From: Dehalococcoidia bacterium
Lineage (GTDB): Bacteria; Chloroflexota; Dehalococcoidia; Tepidiformales; Tepidiformaceae
DNA: 43,333 nt
Assembly: GCA_022826585.1 (NCBI GenBank)
Contig: JAJDUR010000116.1
Span: 1-43,333, forward strand
Direction of reading: 5' to 3'
In this document: piece after piece, positions 7,509 to 15,537 of the stretch
How positions within the stretch are numbered: the first letter of the stretch is position 1
Layout: each line of letters opens with the position of its first letter
Notes under the pieces: generated by a model
Seen by the model: only the letters and a program-made list of their open reading frames with translations
The model's database searches: none
What the model was told of the DNA's origin: nothing
Program-made: the position numbers and the translations under genes

Positions 7509-7512
7509 CGGG

Positions 7513-9084
7513 ATGGAGTACGACGTCATCGTCGTAGGGGGTGGCTCGTCGGGGGCGGTGATGGCGGCGCGCCTGAGCGAGGACCGCTCGCGCTCGGTGC
7601 TGCTGCTCGACGCGGGGCCGGACTACCAGACGCTGGATCAGCTGCCGGACGACATCAACAGCATCCACGAGCCCTCGACGGTGCACCACGACTGGGGCTT
7701 CAGCGCGACGTTCGTGCCGAGGCGGGTGGCACCGCTGCCGCGGGGCAGGCTCGTGGGCGGGTCATCGGCGGTGAACAGCGGCGTCGCCATCCGGGGCGGG
7801 GCGGCGGACTACGACACGTGGGCGGAGATGACCGGCGACGAGCGCTGGAACTGGGAGCACTGCCTGCCCTACTTCCGCGCGCTCGAGGACGACAAGGACG
7901 AGGGGGGCGACTTCCACGGGCAGGGCGGGCCGATTCCCGTGCGGCGCTGGAGCCGGGAGGAGCTGGAGCCGGTGCACGCCGGGTTCTACGACGCCTGCGT
8001 GGCCCACGGCTTCGAGGAGACGACCGACCAGAACGACCCGGAGACGACCGGCGTCACCCGCATCGCGATGAACCGCGACGGTCCGAACCTGATGACGCGC
8101 TGGTCGGCCAACCTGGGGTTCCTGGCGCAGGCGCGGAACAGGCTCAATCTCACCGTTCGGGGCCACTGCCTGGTCGACCGGGTGCTGGTGGAGGACGGGC
8201 GCGCGGTGGGGCTGCGCGTCGCCTGCGACGGAGAGCTGCAGGAGGTGCGGGGGAAGCAGATCGTGCTCTCGGCGGGCGCGATCATGAGTCCCGCCATCCT
8301 CCTGCGGAGCGGCATCGGGCCGGCGGAGGAGCTGGCGGCGCTCGGCATCGAGTCGGTGGCCGACCTGCCCGGGGTGGGGAAGCACCTGATGGACCACCCA
8401 ATGACGCCGATGCTGCTGCGCCCGACGGCGGGCACGGTGAAGCCGGAGAAGCCGCTGCTGCAGACGCTGCTGCGCTACACCTCGGCGACGGGCGAGTTCA
8501 ACGACATGCAGGTGTACCTGCTCGGGCACGTCCTGCTGGTGCCCGGCGGGCGCTTCGGGGCATGGCGACCGGACGACGGCGACAGCGACCGGGAGCCCGA
8601 GTGGGTGTTCGGGATCGCGCCGGGGGTGCAACTCCCGAACTCGTTCGGGTCGGTCACGCTGGCGAGCACCGACTACACCGAGCGCCCGGTCATCGACCTG
8701 AAGTTCGACGAGGACGAGGCGGACCGCGAGCGGCTGCGCGAGGGCGCACGGCTCGCGTGGCGGCTGGCGCACTCGGAGGAGATGGCGCCGTTCCACACGG
8801 GGCCGGTCGATATCGACCGGGAGACGATCGACGACGACGCGAAGCTGGACGAGTGGATCCACGCGACGGCGACGAGCATGGCCCATCCGACCTGCACCTG
8901 CCCGATGGGTCCGGACCCGGCGGAGGGGGCGGTGGTCGACAGCGAGGCGCGGGTCCATGGGGTGGAGGGGCTGCGGGTGGTGGACGGCTCGATCATGCCG
9001 ACGATCATCCGGGCGAACACGAACTTCACCTGCATGATGATGGGCGAGCGCATCGCCGAGTGGATGGCGGCGGAGCTGGCCTAG
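7513..9084 (+). CDS. GMC family FAD-dependent oxidoreductase
   Basis: This 523-residue flavoprotein is of choline/glucose-dehydrogenase type. The FAD-binding motif is VVGGGSSGAVMAARLSED (about 6-23). GMC signature 1 is RGRLVGGSSAVNSG (about 77-90) and signature 2 is LSAGAIMSPAILLRSG (about 253-268). The C-terminal active-site region has HPTCTCPMG (catalytic histidine) and RANTNFTCMMMGERIA, with asparagine where the family has N or H. Such enzymes oxidise alcohols, often passing electrons to a quinone or other dye-linked acceptor. No signal peptide is seen, so it is probably cytoplasmic. It is the last gene of the plus-strand cluster. Its stop overlaps the stop of the convergent Rieske gene through a shared CTAG. 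Confidence 0.93.
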   Translation: MEYDVIVVGGGSSGAVMAARLSEDRSRSVLLLDAGPDYQTLDQLPDDINSIHEPSTVHHDWGFSATFVPRRVAPLPRGRLVGGSSAVNSGVAIRGGAADYDTWAEMTGDERWNWEHCLPYFRALEDDKDEGGDFHGQGGPIPVRRWSREELEPVHAGFYDACVAHGFEETTDQNDPETTGVTRIAMNRDGPNLMTRWSANLGFLAQARNRLNLTVRGHCLVDRVLVEDGRAVGLRVACDGELQEVRGKQIVLSAGAIMSPAILLRSGIGPAEELAALGIESVADLPGVGKHLMDHPMTPMLLRPTAGTVKPEKPLLQTLLRYTSATGEFNDMQVYLLGHVLLVPGGRFGAWRPDDGDSDREPEWVFGIAPGVQLPNSFGSVTLASTDYTERPVIDLKFDEDEADRERLREGARLAWRLAHSEEMAPFHTGPVDIDRETIDDDAKLDEWIHATATSMAHPTCTCPMGPDPAEGAVVDSEARVHGVEGLRVVDGSIMPTIIRANTNFTCMMMGERIAEWMAAELA

Positions 9085-10307
9085 GTCGCGAGCGGGCTGC
9101 GGACCTCGCCGGGGGCGGCGCCCGTGAGGGTGTCGGGGGGCACGACCGCGCGCAGGTGGCTGTCGAGGTTCTCGTTCCAGAGGCGGACGGCCTCGCAGTC
9201 GTCCTGCAGGGAGAGTCCCTGGCGGGCGGGCTCCTTCATCTCGTCCTGGGCGCCCTCGAGGTCGGCGGCGACGGCGTCGAGCCGGGCCTGCGCCCACTCG
9301 ATGCGCTCGCGCCAGGCGGGGTGCTCGACGGGGGCGTCCTCCTCGCCCCAGTCGGGGGCGAGCCAGGTCGCTTCGAGCAGGGTCGTCTCCTCGTCGCCGG
9401 GCCAGACGGTGAAGTTGAAGATGCCGCTGGGCGTGTAGGTGACGAACAGGTTGGGGAAGAACACCCAGGTGGTGGCGGTGGAGCTGAGCATGGGGCCGAG
9501 GCCCGCGATGGTGGGGAGGTCGGCGTCGCTGAGGTTGGCCCAGTCGAGCGGACCGGAGAGGCCGAGCGCGGAGGCGCCGGCCGCGTCGAAGGGCGCGACG
9601 ATGCGGAGGTGGCCGCCATCGACGAGCTCGGCGTCGGCATCGGTGATGGCGGGGGCGCCCAGCCCGGGGCGGGGCGGGGCGGGGGGCGAGGCGAGCAGGT
9701 TCCCGATGACGCGCTTCCAGTTGACGGGAAGGGTGACCGAGCGCTGGTCGAGCGTGCGCAGCCCCTCGCTCTCCACGGTGAGCTCCTCGCCGGCGCCGCC
9801 GAACCAGCTGCCGAGGCCGCCCTCGGGGGCTTCGTTAACGAAGATGGCGCTGTTGGCGATGTCGCAGGCGACGGGCACGAGGCTGCGTTCCTCGCGGCGG
9901 AGGTCGACGAAGTCGCGCTCGTCGGGGACGGAGACGAGCTTGCCCGAGGTGTCGTAGGTCCAGCTGTGGTACTGGCAGCGGAGGGCGCGGTTGCGTCCCC
10001 GCGGGACGCGCACGACGGGCGCGCCGCGGTGGCGGCAGCTGTTGTAGAAGCAGCGGATGACGTCGTCGACGGCGTGGACGACAAGGAGGGGGACGCGGGT
10101 CTTCTCCCACGTCATGTAGAGGCCGGGCCGGGCGATCTCGTCGAGGCGGCCGGCGAGGAGCCAGGCCCTGCCGAAGACCTCGGCGCGCTCCGCTTCATAG
10201 AAGGCGCGGTCGACGAAGCGGCGGGCGGGGAGGCGCACGGGCTCGGCATCGCCGGAGCCGCCGGAGCGCGCCTGCAGCCGGGCGCGGACGTCATCTGCAG
10301 GGGACAC
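9081..10307 (-). CDS. Rieske [2Fe-2S] ring-hydroxylating oxygenase-like protein lacking the His-x4-His iron site
   Basis: This 408-residue protein has the fold order of ring-hydroxylating dioxygenase alpha subunits. The Rieske cluster is intact: CRHRG (C91, H93) and CQYHSW (C111, H114). A C-terminal SRPBCC-type domain follows. The family normally reads NWK-x3-EN-x5-H-x4-H at the mononuclear iron site. Here it is NWKRVIGNLL followed by ASPPAPPRPGLGAP (196-219), with neither histidine. A QDDCE segment near the C-terminus keeps the aspartate region. Electron transfer is likely possible, but classic oxygen activation is doubtful. The GTG start at 10307 has GAGGAGG upstream. Demethylase-like Rieske enzymes are the nearest alternative, but they also keep the iron ligands. 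Confidence 0.85.
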   Translation of the reverse strand: MSPADDVRARLQARSGGSGDAEPVRLPARRFVDRAFYEAERAEVFGRAWLLAGRLDEIARPGLYMTWEKTRVPLLVVHAVDDVIRCFYNSCRHRGAPVVRVPRGRNRALRCQYHSWTYDTSGKLVSVPDERDFVDLRREERSLVPVACDIANSAIFVNEAPEGGLGSWFGGAGEELTVESEGLRTLDQRSVTLPVNWKRVIGNLLASPPAPPRPGLGAPAITDADAELVDGGHLRIVAPFDAAGASALGLSGPLDWANLSDADLPTIAGLGPMLSSTATTWVFFPNLFVTYTPSGIFNFTVWPGDEETTLLEATWLAPDWGEEDAPVEHPAWRERIEWAQARLDAVAADLEGAQDEMKEPARQGLSLQDDCEAVRLWNENLDSHLRAVVPPDTLTGAAPGEVRSPLAT

Positions 10308-10392
10308 ACCCGCCTCCTCGCGAACTTGATCGGCGTGACTTTACGCGACGGCGGGCGCGGGAGCACCGGGGGCGCACAGCGACGGCGTTCGC

Positions 10393-10398
10393 TAAGCT
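10393..10398 (+). promoter_or_regulatory. leaderless-type -10 (TAAGCT) for the acyltransferase gene
   Basis: TAAGCT is followed by seven bases and the GTG start at 10406. No Shine-Dalgarno sequence is present. It lies in the 98-bp divergent gap shared with the Rieske gene. Confidence 0.45.
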
Positions 10399-10405
10399 CC
10401 ACGCG

Positions 10406-11476
10406 GTGAGCAGCGCGACACCTGCCCCGCCACGGCCTCCGTCGCTCATCGATCGTCTCACGCGCGAGCGGGACATCGGGCGAGAGCGGCTCTCGCTGCG
10501 CTACGCGCGGCGAACGGTGACGGTCACGATCTACCTGGCGTCCTTCCTCATCAACACGGCGGCGGCGCCGATCTTCCTGATGGTGGCGCTGGCGGGGGAT
10601 CTGGCGCGGGGACGGGGCACGATCTTCGCGCGCTGCATCCTGGCGTTGTGGGCCTACCTGGCGGTGGAGACGTTCGGAGTGCTGCTGTTCCTGCCGCTCT
10701 GGCTGCTGGGGCAGGGGAGCGAGCACCGGCGCCTGGCCGTGAACCACTGGTTCGCGCGGGTGTGGGCGCGCTGGGTGTTCTGGAGCATCGTGCGGCTGTT
10801 CGAGATGCGCGTCGAGGTCGAGGGGGACGAAGAGGCGGCGGAAGGGCCGGTGATCGTGTTCTGCCGGCACGTCTCGCCGGTCGACAACCTGCTGCCGCTC
10901 GTGTTCCTGGAGGGGCGGCACGGGCTCTGGCTGCGCTGGGTGATGAACTCCTGGCTCGTGCGCGACCCCTGCATCGACATCGTGGGGCACCGGCTGCGGA
11001 GCACGTTCCTGACGGTGGGCTCGCGCGAGGGTTCGCGGCAGATCGCAAAGGTCTCGGCGCTGGGCGACAACCTCGAGGCGCGAGAGGGGGTGCTCGTCTT
11101 TCCCGAGGGGGCGCTCTTCACGCCGATGCGGCTGGCGCGGGCGGTGAGACGCATGCGGCGCAGCGGAGACGAGGAGGAGGCGCGGCTGGCGGAAGGGCTC
11201 AAGCACGTGCTGCCGCCGCAGCTGGGGGGTCCGCTGGCGCTGCTCGAACGGGCGCCGGAGGCGGACGTGGTGTTCTGCGCGCACACGGGCCTCGAGAGCG
11301 GCAGCTATCGGTCGCTGCTGGCCGGGGGCATCTTCCAGCAGGAGGTGCGCATCGCCTTCTGGCGCGTCCCCCGCGAGGAGGTGCCGGAGGACATCGAGGG
11401 GCGCACCTCGTGGCTGCACGCGCAGTGGCGGCGGGTCGACGGCTGGATCGAGGAGAACGCGGTCGACCTGGGTTGA
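10406..11476 (+). CDS. PlsC-like lysophospholipid acyltransferase family protein
   Basis: This 356-residue membrane acyltransferase has two hydrophobic segments, at about 37-62 and 75-101. The PlsC/LPLAT catalytic motif follows as CRHVSPVDN, with H155 and D160 spaced H-x4-D. The phosphate/acyl-acceptor motif VFPEGALFTP appears at about 230. The family transfers acyl groups from acyl-CoA or acyl-ACP to lysophosphatidic acid or other acceptors in the inner membrane leaflet. It is longer than classic PlsC (about 240 residues) because of its N-terminal membrane region, so the true acceptor may differ. The GTG start is supported by a TANNNT box 7 nt upstream. It converges on the zinc dehydrogenase at 11490. 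Confidence 0.8.
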   Translation: MSSATPAPPRPPSLIDRLTRERDIGRERLSLRYARRTVTVTIYLASFLINTAAAPIFLMVALAGDLARGRGTIFARCILALWAYLAVETFGVLLFLPLWLLGQGSEHRRLAVNHWFARVWARWVFWSIVRLFEMRVEVEGDEEAAEGPVIVFCRHVSPVDNLLPLVFLEGRHGLWLRWVMNSWLVRDPCIDIVGHRLRSTFLTVGSREGSRQIAKVSALGDNLEAREGVLVFPEGALFTPMRLARAVRRMRRSGDEEEARLAEGLKHVLPPQLGGPLALLERAPEADVVFCAHTGLESGSYRSLLAGGIFQQEVRIAFWRVPREEVPEDIEGRTSWLHAQWRRVDGWIEENAVDLG

Positions 11477-11489
11477 GCCGGGCTCGCCC

Positions 11490-12575
11490 CTAGAAGACGA
11501 CGACGCCGCGCGCGTTCTTGCCGGCCTCCATGTCGGCGTAGGCCTGGGCCACGTCCTCGATGGGGTAGGTGGTGGTCACGAGCGAGTCGAGGTCGAGCTT
11601 GCCCTGGCGGTACCACTCGACCATGCGGGGAAAGTCGCGCACGCTGGCGCCCTTGCCGCAGAAGGAACCCTTGAGGGTCTTCTCCATGATGGCGACGAGG
11701 CCGGCGGAGAGGGCGAAGGTGTCGTCGAAGCGGCCGACGCCGACGATGGTGGCGGTGCCGCCGCGGCGGGCGGCCATATAGGCCTCCTCCATGCAGGAGC
11801 CGACGCCGATGGCCTCGAAGGTGTAGTCCGCGCCGCGGCCGCCGGTGATCGCCATCACCTGCTCGACGGCGTTCTCCTGCGAAGCGTCGATGACGTGGGT
11901 GGCGCCGAGCTTCTTCGCGTACTCGAGCTTGGCCGGGTTGGCGTCGATGGAGATCATCGTGGAGGCGCCGGCGATGCGGCAGCCCTGGAGGACGCTGAGG
12001 CCGACGCCGCCGCAGCCCCAGATGGCGCAGCTGGTGCCGGGACGCACCTCGGCGGTGTTGATGGCGGCGCCGACGCCGGTGATGACCCCGCAGCCGAGCA
12101 GGGAGGCGCTGATGAGGGGAATGTCCTTGTCGATCTTGATGGCCGTGTTCTCGGCGACGACGGTGTACTCGCAGAGGCCGCCGATGGAGGCGAAGGGCAT
12201 GAGGTCGAGGCCGTCGACGTGATAGGGGAAGTTGCCGCCCATGTTGAGGGGCATGCGCTCGCACTGGGCGTACATGCCCTCGACGCAGAGGGGGCAGCGC
12301 CCGCAGAAGGCGGTCGTCGTCATGACGACGTGGTCGCCGGGCTCGAGGGAGGTGACGCCCTCGCCGACCGACTCGACGACGCCGGCGCCCTCGTGGCCCA
12401 GGACCATGGCGTTGGACTGGGGCAGCACCGACTGCATGACGGAGAGGTCGGTGTGGCAGAGGCCGCAGGCGGCGAGCTTGACCCGGACCTGGCCGGGGCC
12501 GGGGTCGTCGACGGTAACGGTCTGGACTTCGAGGGGAGTGCCCGAGCCACGCAGCACGGCTGCCTTCGCTTGCAT
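11490..12575 (-). CDS. zinc-dependent alcohol dehydrogenase, class III-like
   Basis: This 361-residue medium-chain dehydrogenase has CGLCHTD (catalytic cysteine, about 37-43) and GHEGAGVVESVGEGV (catalytic histidine and glutamate). The structural zinc cluster is FCGRCPLCVEGMYAQC, with the standard C-x2-C-x2-C-x7-C spacing. The Rossmann motif is IWGCGGVGLSVLQG. The layout, including LLGCGVITGVGAAINTA, is that of the class III / mycothiol- or glutathione-dependent formaldehyde dehydrogenase branch. It could also be a general aryl/alkyl alcohol dehydrogenase. A GGAGG site precedes the ATG, and TACAAT at 12627-12622 gives a leadered promoter. It is divergent from holA. Confidence 0.93.
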   Translation of the reverse strand: MQAKAAVLRGSGTPLEVQTVTVDDPGPGQVRVKLAACGLCHTDLSVMQSVLPQSNAMVLGHEGAGVVESVGEGVTSLEPGDHVVMTTTAFCGRCPLCVEGMYAQCERMPLNMGGNFPYHVDGLDLMPFASIGGLCEYTVVAENTAIKIDKDIPLISASLLGCGVITGVGAAINTAEVRPGTSCAIWGCGGVGLSVLQGCRIAGASTMISIDANPAKLEYAKKLGATHVIDASQENAVEQVMAITGGRGADYTFEAIGVGSCMEEAYMAARRGGTATIVGVGRFDDTFALSAGLVAIMEKTLKGSFCGKGASVRDFPRMVEWYRQGKLDLDSLVTTTYPIEDVAQAYADMEAGKNARGVVVF

Positions 12576-12685
12576 TCGATACCTCCGGGCGCTCTCACCG
12601 GTGGGGGGCGCGCCGCGGCGGATTGTACGGGGAAGGCGGTCAAGAGGCGGGCGGGGCGAGGTATCATCGCGCCCCGGGGAGCACC
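12576..12685. promoter_or_regulatory. divergent promoter region between the zinc dehydrogenase and holA
   Basis: Two outward -10-like hexamers lie here. TACAAT on the minus strand (12622-12627) leaves a 46-nt leader with GGAGG for the dehydrogenase. TATCAT on the plus strand (12662-12667) leaves an 18-nt leader with GGGGAG for holA. No obvious -35 or operator was seen. Confidence 0.4.
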
Positions 12686-13765
12686 GTGAACATCGTCCTG
12701 CACGGCCAAGACGAACTGCGCCTCAGGCGGCGGCTGGCGGCGCTTCGGGCCGAGGGCGGCGAGGAGGGGGCGGGGGACCCCGACGTCGTGCTCCTTGACG
12801 GGCGCGACGTGAAGCCGGAGGAGATCCTGGGGCCGGCGCTGACGGCGCCGTTCCTCTCGCCGCGGCGGGTGGTAGTGGTCGAGGGGCTGCTGGGGCGGTT
12901 CGAGGGGGGCGGCGGCGGACGGGGCGGGACGCGGGGCCCGCGAGCTGACGCCTTCAACCCGCTGGTGGAGGCGCTGGCGGCGGGCATCCCGGAGACGACG
13001 ACGCTCGTGTTCGTGGAGAGCGAGCTGAACGCGGGGCGCAATCCCCTCCTGCGGCGCATGGACGAGACGGGGGCGGTGGAGGTGGAGCACTTCCCCGAGC
13101 TGAAGCGGGGCGAGCTGGTGCAGTTCGTGCGGGAGGAGGCGGAGGAGCAGGGGGTCGACTTCCGGCGGGGGCGCTCGGTGCGCGCGCTGCCCGAGGAGGA
13201 GGAGTGGCGGCGGCCGCGCGAGGACGACCCGGCGCAGCTGCTGGCGGCGCTCCACCCGAACACGCTGGAGCTGGCGCGCGAGCTGGAAAAGCTGGCCCTC
13301 TACACGATGGGCCGCCAGGCGACGGTGGACGACATCGACCTGCTCTGCGGGGGCGAGCGGGAGACGACGATCTGGGAGCTGGTGGACGGGGTGCTGGACG
13401 GCGAGACCTCGAAGGCGCTGCAGGCGCTGCGCTTCCTGCTCTCGCGGGGGGAGAGTGTGAGCAGCCTGCTGGCGCAGCTGGCGGCCGCCTACCGGCCGCT
13501 CTCGACGGTGCTGGACCTGATCGAGGACGGCAAGAGCCCGGAAGAGATCGGGAAGGCGATCCGGCGCCCGTGGCCGCGGCTGCGGGACGCGGCCATCCAA
13601 CGGGCGCGGCGGTTGGGCCGCGAGGGCGTGCAGAGCGCCTACGAGATCCTGGTGGCGGCGGATCGGGGCACGAAGCTGGGCGAGTTGCGGGACGAGCTGG
13701 CGCTGGAGGTAGCGGTCACGCGGCTGGTCGCGCTGGCGCCACGGGCGGGGCGGCGCGCGTCCTGA
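12686..13765 (+). CDS. holA: DNA polymerase III subunit delta
   Basis: This 359-residue protein is of HolA type, the clamp-loader subunit that opens the beta clamp. Evidence is the N-terminal LHGQDELRLRRRLAAL, then LLDGRDVKPEEIL and ALTAPFLSPRRVVVVEGL, the core strand order of bacterial delta. TTLVFVESEL is the degenerate Walker B region. The C-terminal collar domain includes NTLELARELEKLALY and TIWELVDGVLDG, followed by ALQALRFLLSRGES. There is no P-loop, as expected. I start it at GTG 12686, with GGGGAG 5 nt upstream; earlier codons do not match the family. A glycine- and arginine-rich linker (about 72-84) is unusual but in frame. It ends 1 bp before the stop of the convergent ABC ATPase gene. 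Confidence 0.9.
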   Translation: MNIVLHGQDELRLRRRLAALRAEGGEEGAGDPDVVLLDGRDVKPEEILGPALTAPFLSPRRVVVVEGLLGRFEGGGGGRGGTRGPRADAFNPLVEALAAGIPETTTLVFVESELNAGRNPLLRRMDETGAVEVEHFPELKRGELVQFVREEAEEQGVDFRRGRSVRALPEEEEWRRPREDDPAQLLAALHPNTLELARELEKLALYTMGRQATVDDIDLLCGGERETTIWELVDGVLDGETSKALQALRFLLSRGESVSSLLAQLAAAYRPLSTVLDLIEDGKSPEEIGKAIRRPWPRLRDAAIQRARRLGREGVQSAYEILVAADRGTKLGELRDELALEVAVTRLVALAPRAGRRAS

Positions 13766-13766
13766 G

Positions 13767-14750
13767 CTACTCCTGCCAGACGGGGTTGTAGCAGGCCACG
13801 GACCGGCCGGACTGGCCGGGAATGGAGGTGAGCTGGGGCGGGCCGACATCGCGGCACTGCTGCATGGCCTTGCGGCAGCGGGGGATGAAGGCGCAGTGGC
13901 GGGACGGCTCGTTCATGTCGGGCGGGTTGCCGGGCAGGGCGTAGAGGTCCTGGCGGGCGGCGTCGAGGCGGGGGAGGGCGGCGAGGAGGCCGTGGGTGTA
14001 GGGGTGCACGGGCGAGGCGAGGACCTCCCTGACGGAGCCGGTCTCGACGAGGTGCCCGGCGTACATGACGCCGACCTCGTCGGCGATCTGGGAGACGACC
14101 CCGAAGTCGTGCGTGATGAGGAGGATGGCGGTGCCCTGCTCGCGCCGAAGGGTATCGAGCTGGTGGAGGATCTGGGCCTGGACGGTGACGTCGAGGGAGG
14201 CGGTGGGCTCGTCGGCGATGATGAGCTCGGGCCGGAGGGCGGTGGCGATGCCGATCATGACGCGCTGACACATGCCGCCGGAGAGCTGGAACGGGTAGGA
14301 CTTGGCCACGCGTTGCGGGTCGGGCAGGCCGACCTGGGTGAGGATCTCGATGGCGGCGATCTTGCCGGCGCGCTTGTCCATGTCGAGGTGGGTGGTGAGC
14401 ACCTCGGCGACCTGGTCGCCGATCTCGATGACGGGGTTCAGGCCGGCCACGGGGTCCTGGAAGATCATGGTGGCGCGGCGTCCCCGGATCTCGCGGAGCT
14501 CGTTGTCGTTCAGGGTGAGGACGTCCTTGTCGCCGAACCAGACCTCGCCGCCGAGGATGTCGGCCTCGTCGGGGAGGAGGTTCATGAGGGACATGCCGAC
14601 GGTGGTCTTGCCGGAGCCGGACTCGCCGACGAGGGCGTAGACGCTGCCGCGCTGGATATCGAGCGAGACCTGGTCGACCGCGTAGGAGACGTCGTCGCGC
14701 GTGCGGTAGCGGACGGAGAGATTGCGGATGCTGGCGAGGAGCTGGGACAT
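13767..14750 (-). CDS. oligopeptide/dipeptide ABC transporter ATP-binding protein (OppD/DppD type)
   Basis: This 327-residue ATPase has Walker A GESGSGKTT (42-50), Q-loop FQDP, signature LSGGMCQRV (156-164) and Walker B LIIADEP (176-182). H-loop LLITHDFG follows. After the ATPase core come the oligo_HPY extension landmarks PVHPYTHGLLAALP and NPPDMNEPSRHCAFIPRC. The extension has three cysteines of the FeS-binding-like C-terminus. It energises import of peptides, or sometimes nickel or sugars. No permease, OppF partner or solute-binding gene is nearby, so it is an orphan here. Its partners may be elsewhere or it may serve several permeases. It lies 34 bp downstream of lexA on the same strand and may be co-transcribed. 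Confidence 0.92.
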   Translation of the reverse strand: MSQLLASIRNLSVRYRTRDDVSYAVDQVSLDIQRGSVYALVGESGSGKTTVGMSLMNLLPDEADILGGEVWFGDKDVLTLNDNELREIRGRRATMIFQDPVAGLNPVIEIGDQVAEVLTTHLDMDKRAGKIAAIEILTQVGLPDPQRVAKSYPFQLSGGMCQRVMIGIATALRPELIIADEPTASLDVTVQAQILHQLDTLRREQGTAILLITHDFGVVSQIADEVGVMYAGHLVETGSVREVLASPVHPYTHGLLAALPRLDAARQDLYALPGNPPDMNEPSRHCAFIPRCRKAMQQCRDVGPPQLTSIPGQSGRSVACYNPVWQE

Positions 14751-14784
14751 GGCGACGGTCTGGCCGGCGACCGCGCCCCGGGGG

Positions 14785-15420
14785 CTAGCCGCTGGGCCGG
14801 ATGGAAGAGATGAACCGGCCCTGAATCCTAACGTCCTCGGGGTCGACGTAGATAGGGGGCAGGGTGGAGTTGGCGGGCTGGAGGCGGATGCGGTCGTTCT
14901 CGCGGTAGAGGCGCTTGAGCGTGACCTCGCCGCGATCCTCGAGCCAGACGGCGACCTTCTCGCCGTCGTCGGCGGTGGTGGTAGGCTCGAGGAAGACGAT
15001 GTCGCCGTCGTCGATAAGGTCCTCGATCATCGAGGTTCCCTTGACGCGCAGGGCGAAGACGTCCTGGTGGCCGCGCACCATCTCCTCGGTGACGGTGACG
15101 GTGTCCTCGACGTCGCTGGCCCAGCGGTCGCTGGTGGGGACGGGGATGGGCTGGCCGGCGGCGATGGCGCCGAGCACGGGCACGTCGACGGTGCCGCGGC
15201 GGCGGCGGCCCTCGAGCAGCTCGATGCCGCGGGAGACCTCGCGGTCGCGCCGCAGGAGTCCCTTCTCCTCGAGACGCCGCAGGTTGTAATCGACGACGGA
15301 GGTGCTGCTGATGCCGCATCCGAACTGGATATCGCGGATGGAGGGTGGGTAGTCCTTCTCCTCGATGAAGTCGCGGATGAACTCCATGATGTGGGACTGC
15401 TTGGTCGACAGCTCGCTCAT
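14785..15420 (-). CDS. lexA: LexA repressor
   Basis: This 211-residue SOS repressor and self-cleaving peptidase is complete. The N-terminal winged helix-turn-helix includes YPPSIRDIQFGCGISSTSVVDYNLRRLEEKG (split here across about 24-54). The self-cleavage bond is A88-G89 in GAIAAGQPIP. The catalytic dyad is S130 in KGTSMIE and K169 in VTLKRLYRE. Length and layout are standard. A perfect GAAC-N4-GTTC box lies 14 bp upstream of the ATG, so the gene is very probably autoregulated and induced by RecA filaments. The OppD-type gene follows and could be read through after DNA damage. Confidence 0.95.
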   Translation of the reverse strand: MSELSTKQSHIMEFIRDFIEEKDYPPSIRDIQFGCGISSTSVVDYNLRRLEEKGLLRRDREVSRGIELLEGRRRRGTVDVPVLGAIAAGQPIPVPTSDRWASDVEDTVTVTEEMVRGHQDVFALRVKGTSMIEDLIDDGDIVFLEPTTTADDGEKVAVWLEDRGEVTLKRLYRENDRIRLQPANSTLPPIYVDPEDVRIQGRFISSIRPSG

Positions 15421-15433
15421 GCCTGGCCTCGCG

Positions 15434-15447
15434 CGAACGGATGTTCG
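15434..15447. promoter_or_regulatory. LexA binding site (SOS box)
   Basis: CGAACGGATGTTCG is a palindrome of Bacillus/Gram-positive LexA type (CGAAC-N4-GTTCG). It lies 14-27 bp upstream of the lexA start codon, where a bound repressor would block transcription. I found no second perfect copy in the window, so lexA is the only clear SOS target here. Confidence 0.85.
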
Positions 15448-15537
15448 TTCGTATTGAACAACGGGGGAGGTTTATCGTCAAGGGCGTTCGGAACACCGGG
15501 GGTTGTGGCGGGCGGGCGGCTGCGCTTTGCTTGGGGC

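Noticed and set aside
7818-10409. An 863-codon open frame on the plus strand
   Set aside because: It is an off-frame reading of the GMC gene and the antisense of the Rieske gene, rich in Gly/Ala/Arg with no recognisable domain. High G+C leaves such frames open.
15484-15496. GTTCGGAAC as a second LexA half-site pair near lexA
   Set aside because: The half-sites are in inverted order with one base between them, which does not match GAAC-N4-GTTC.
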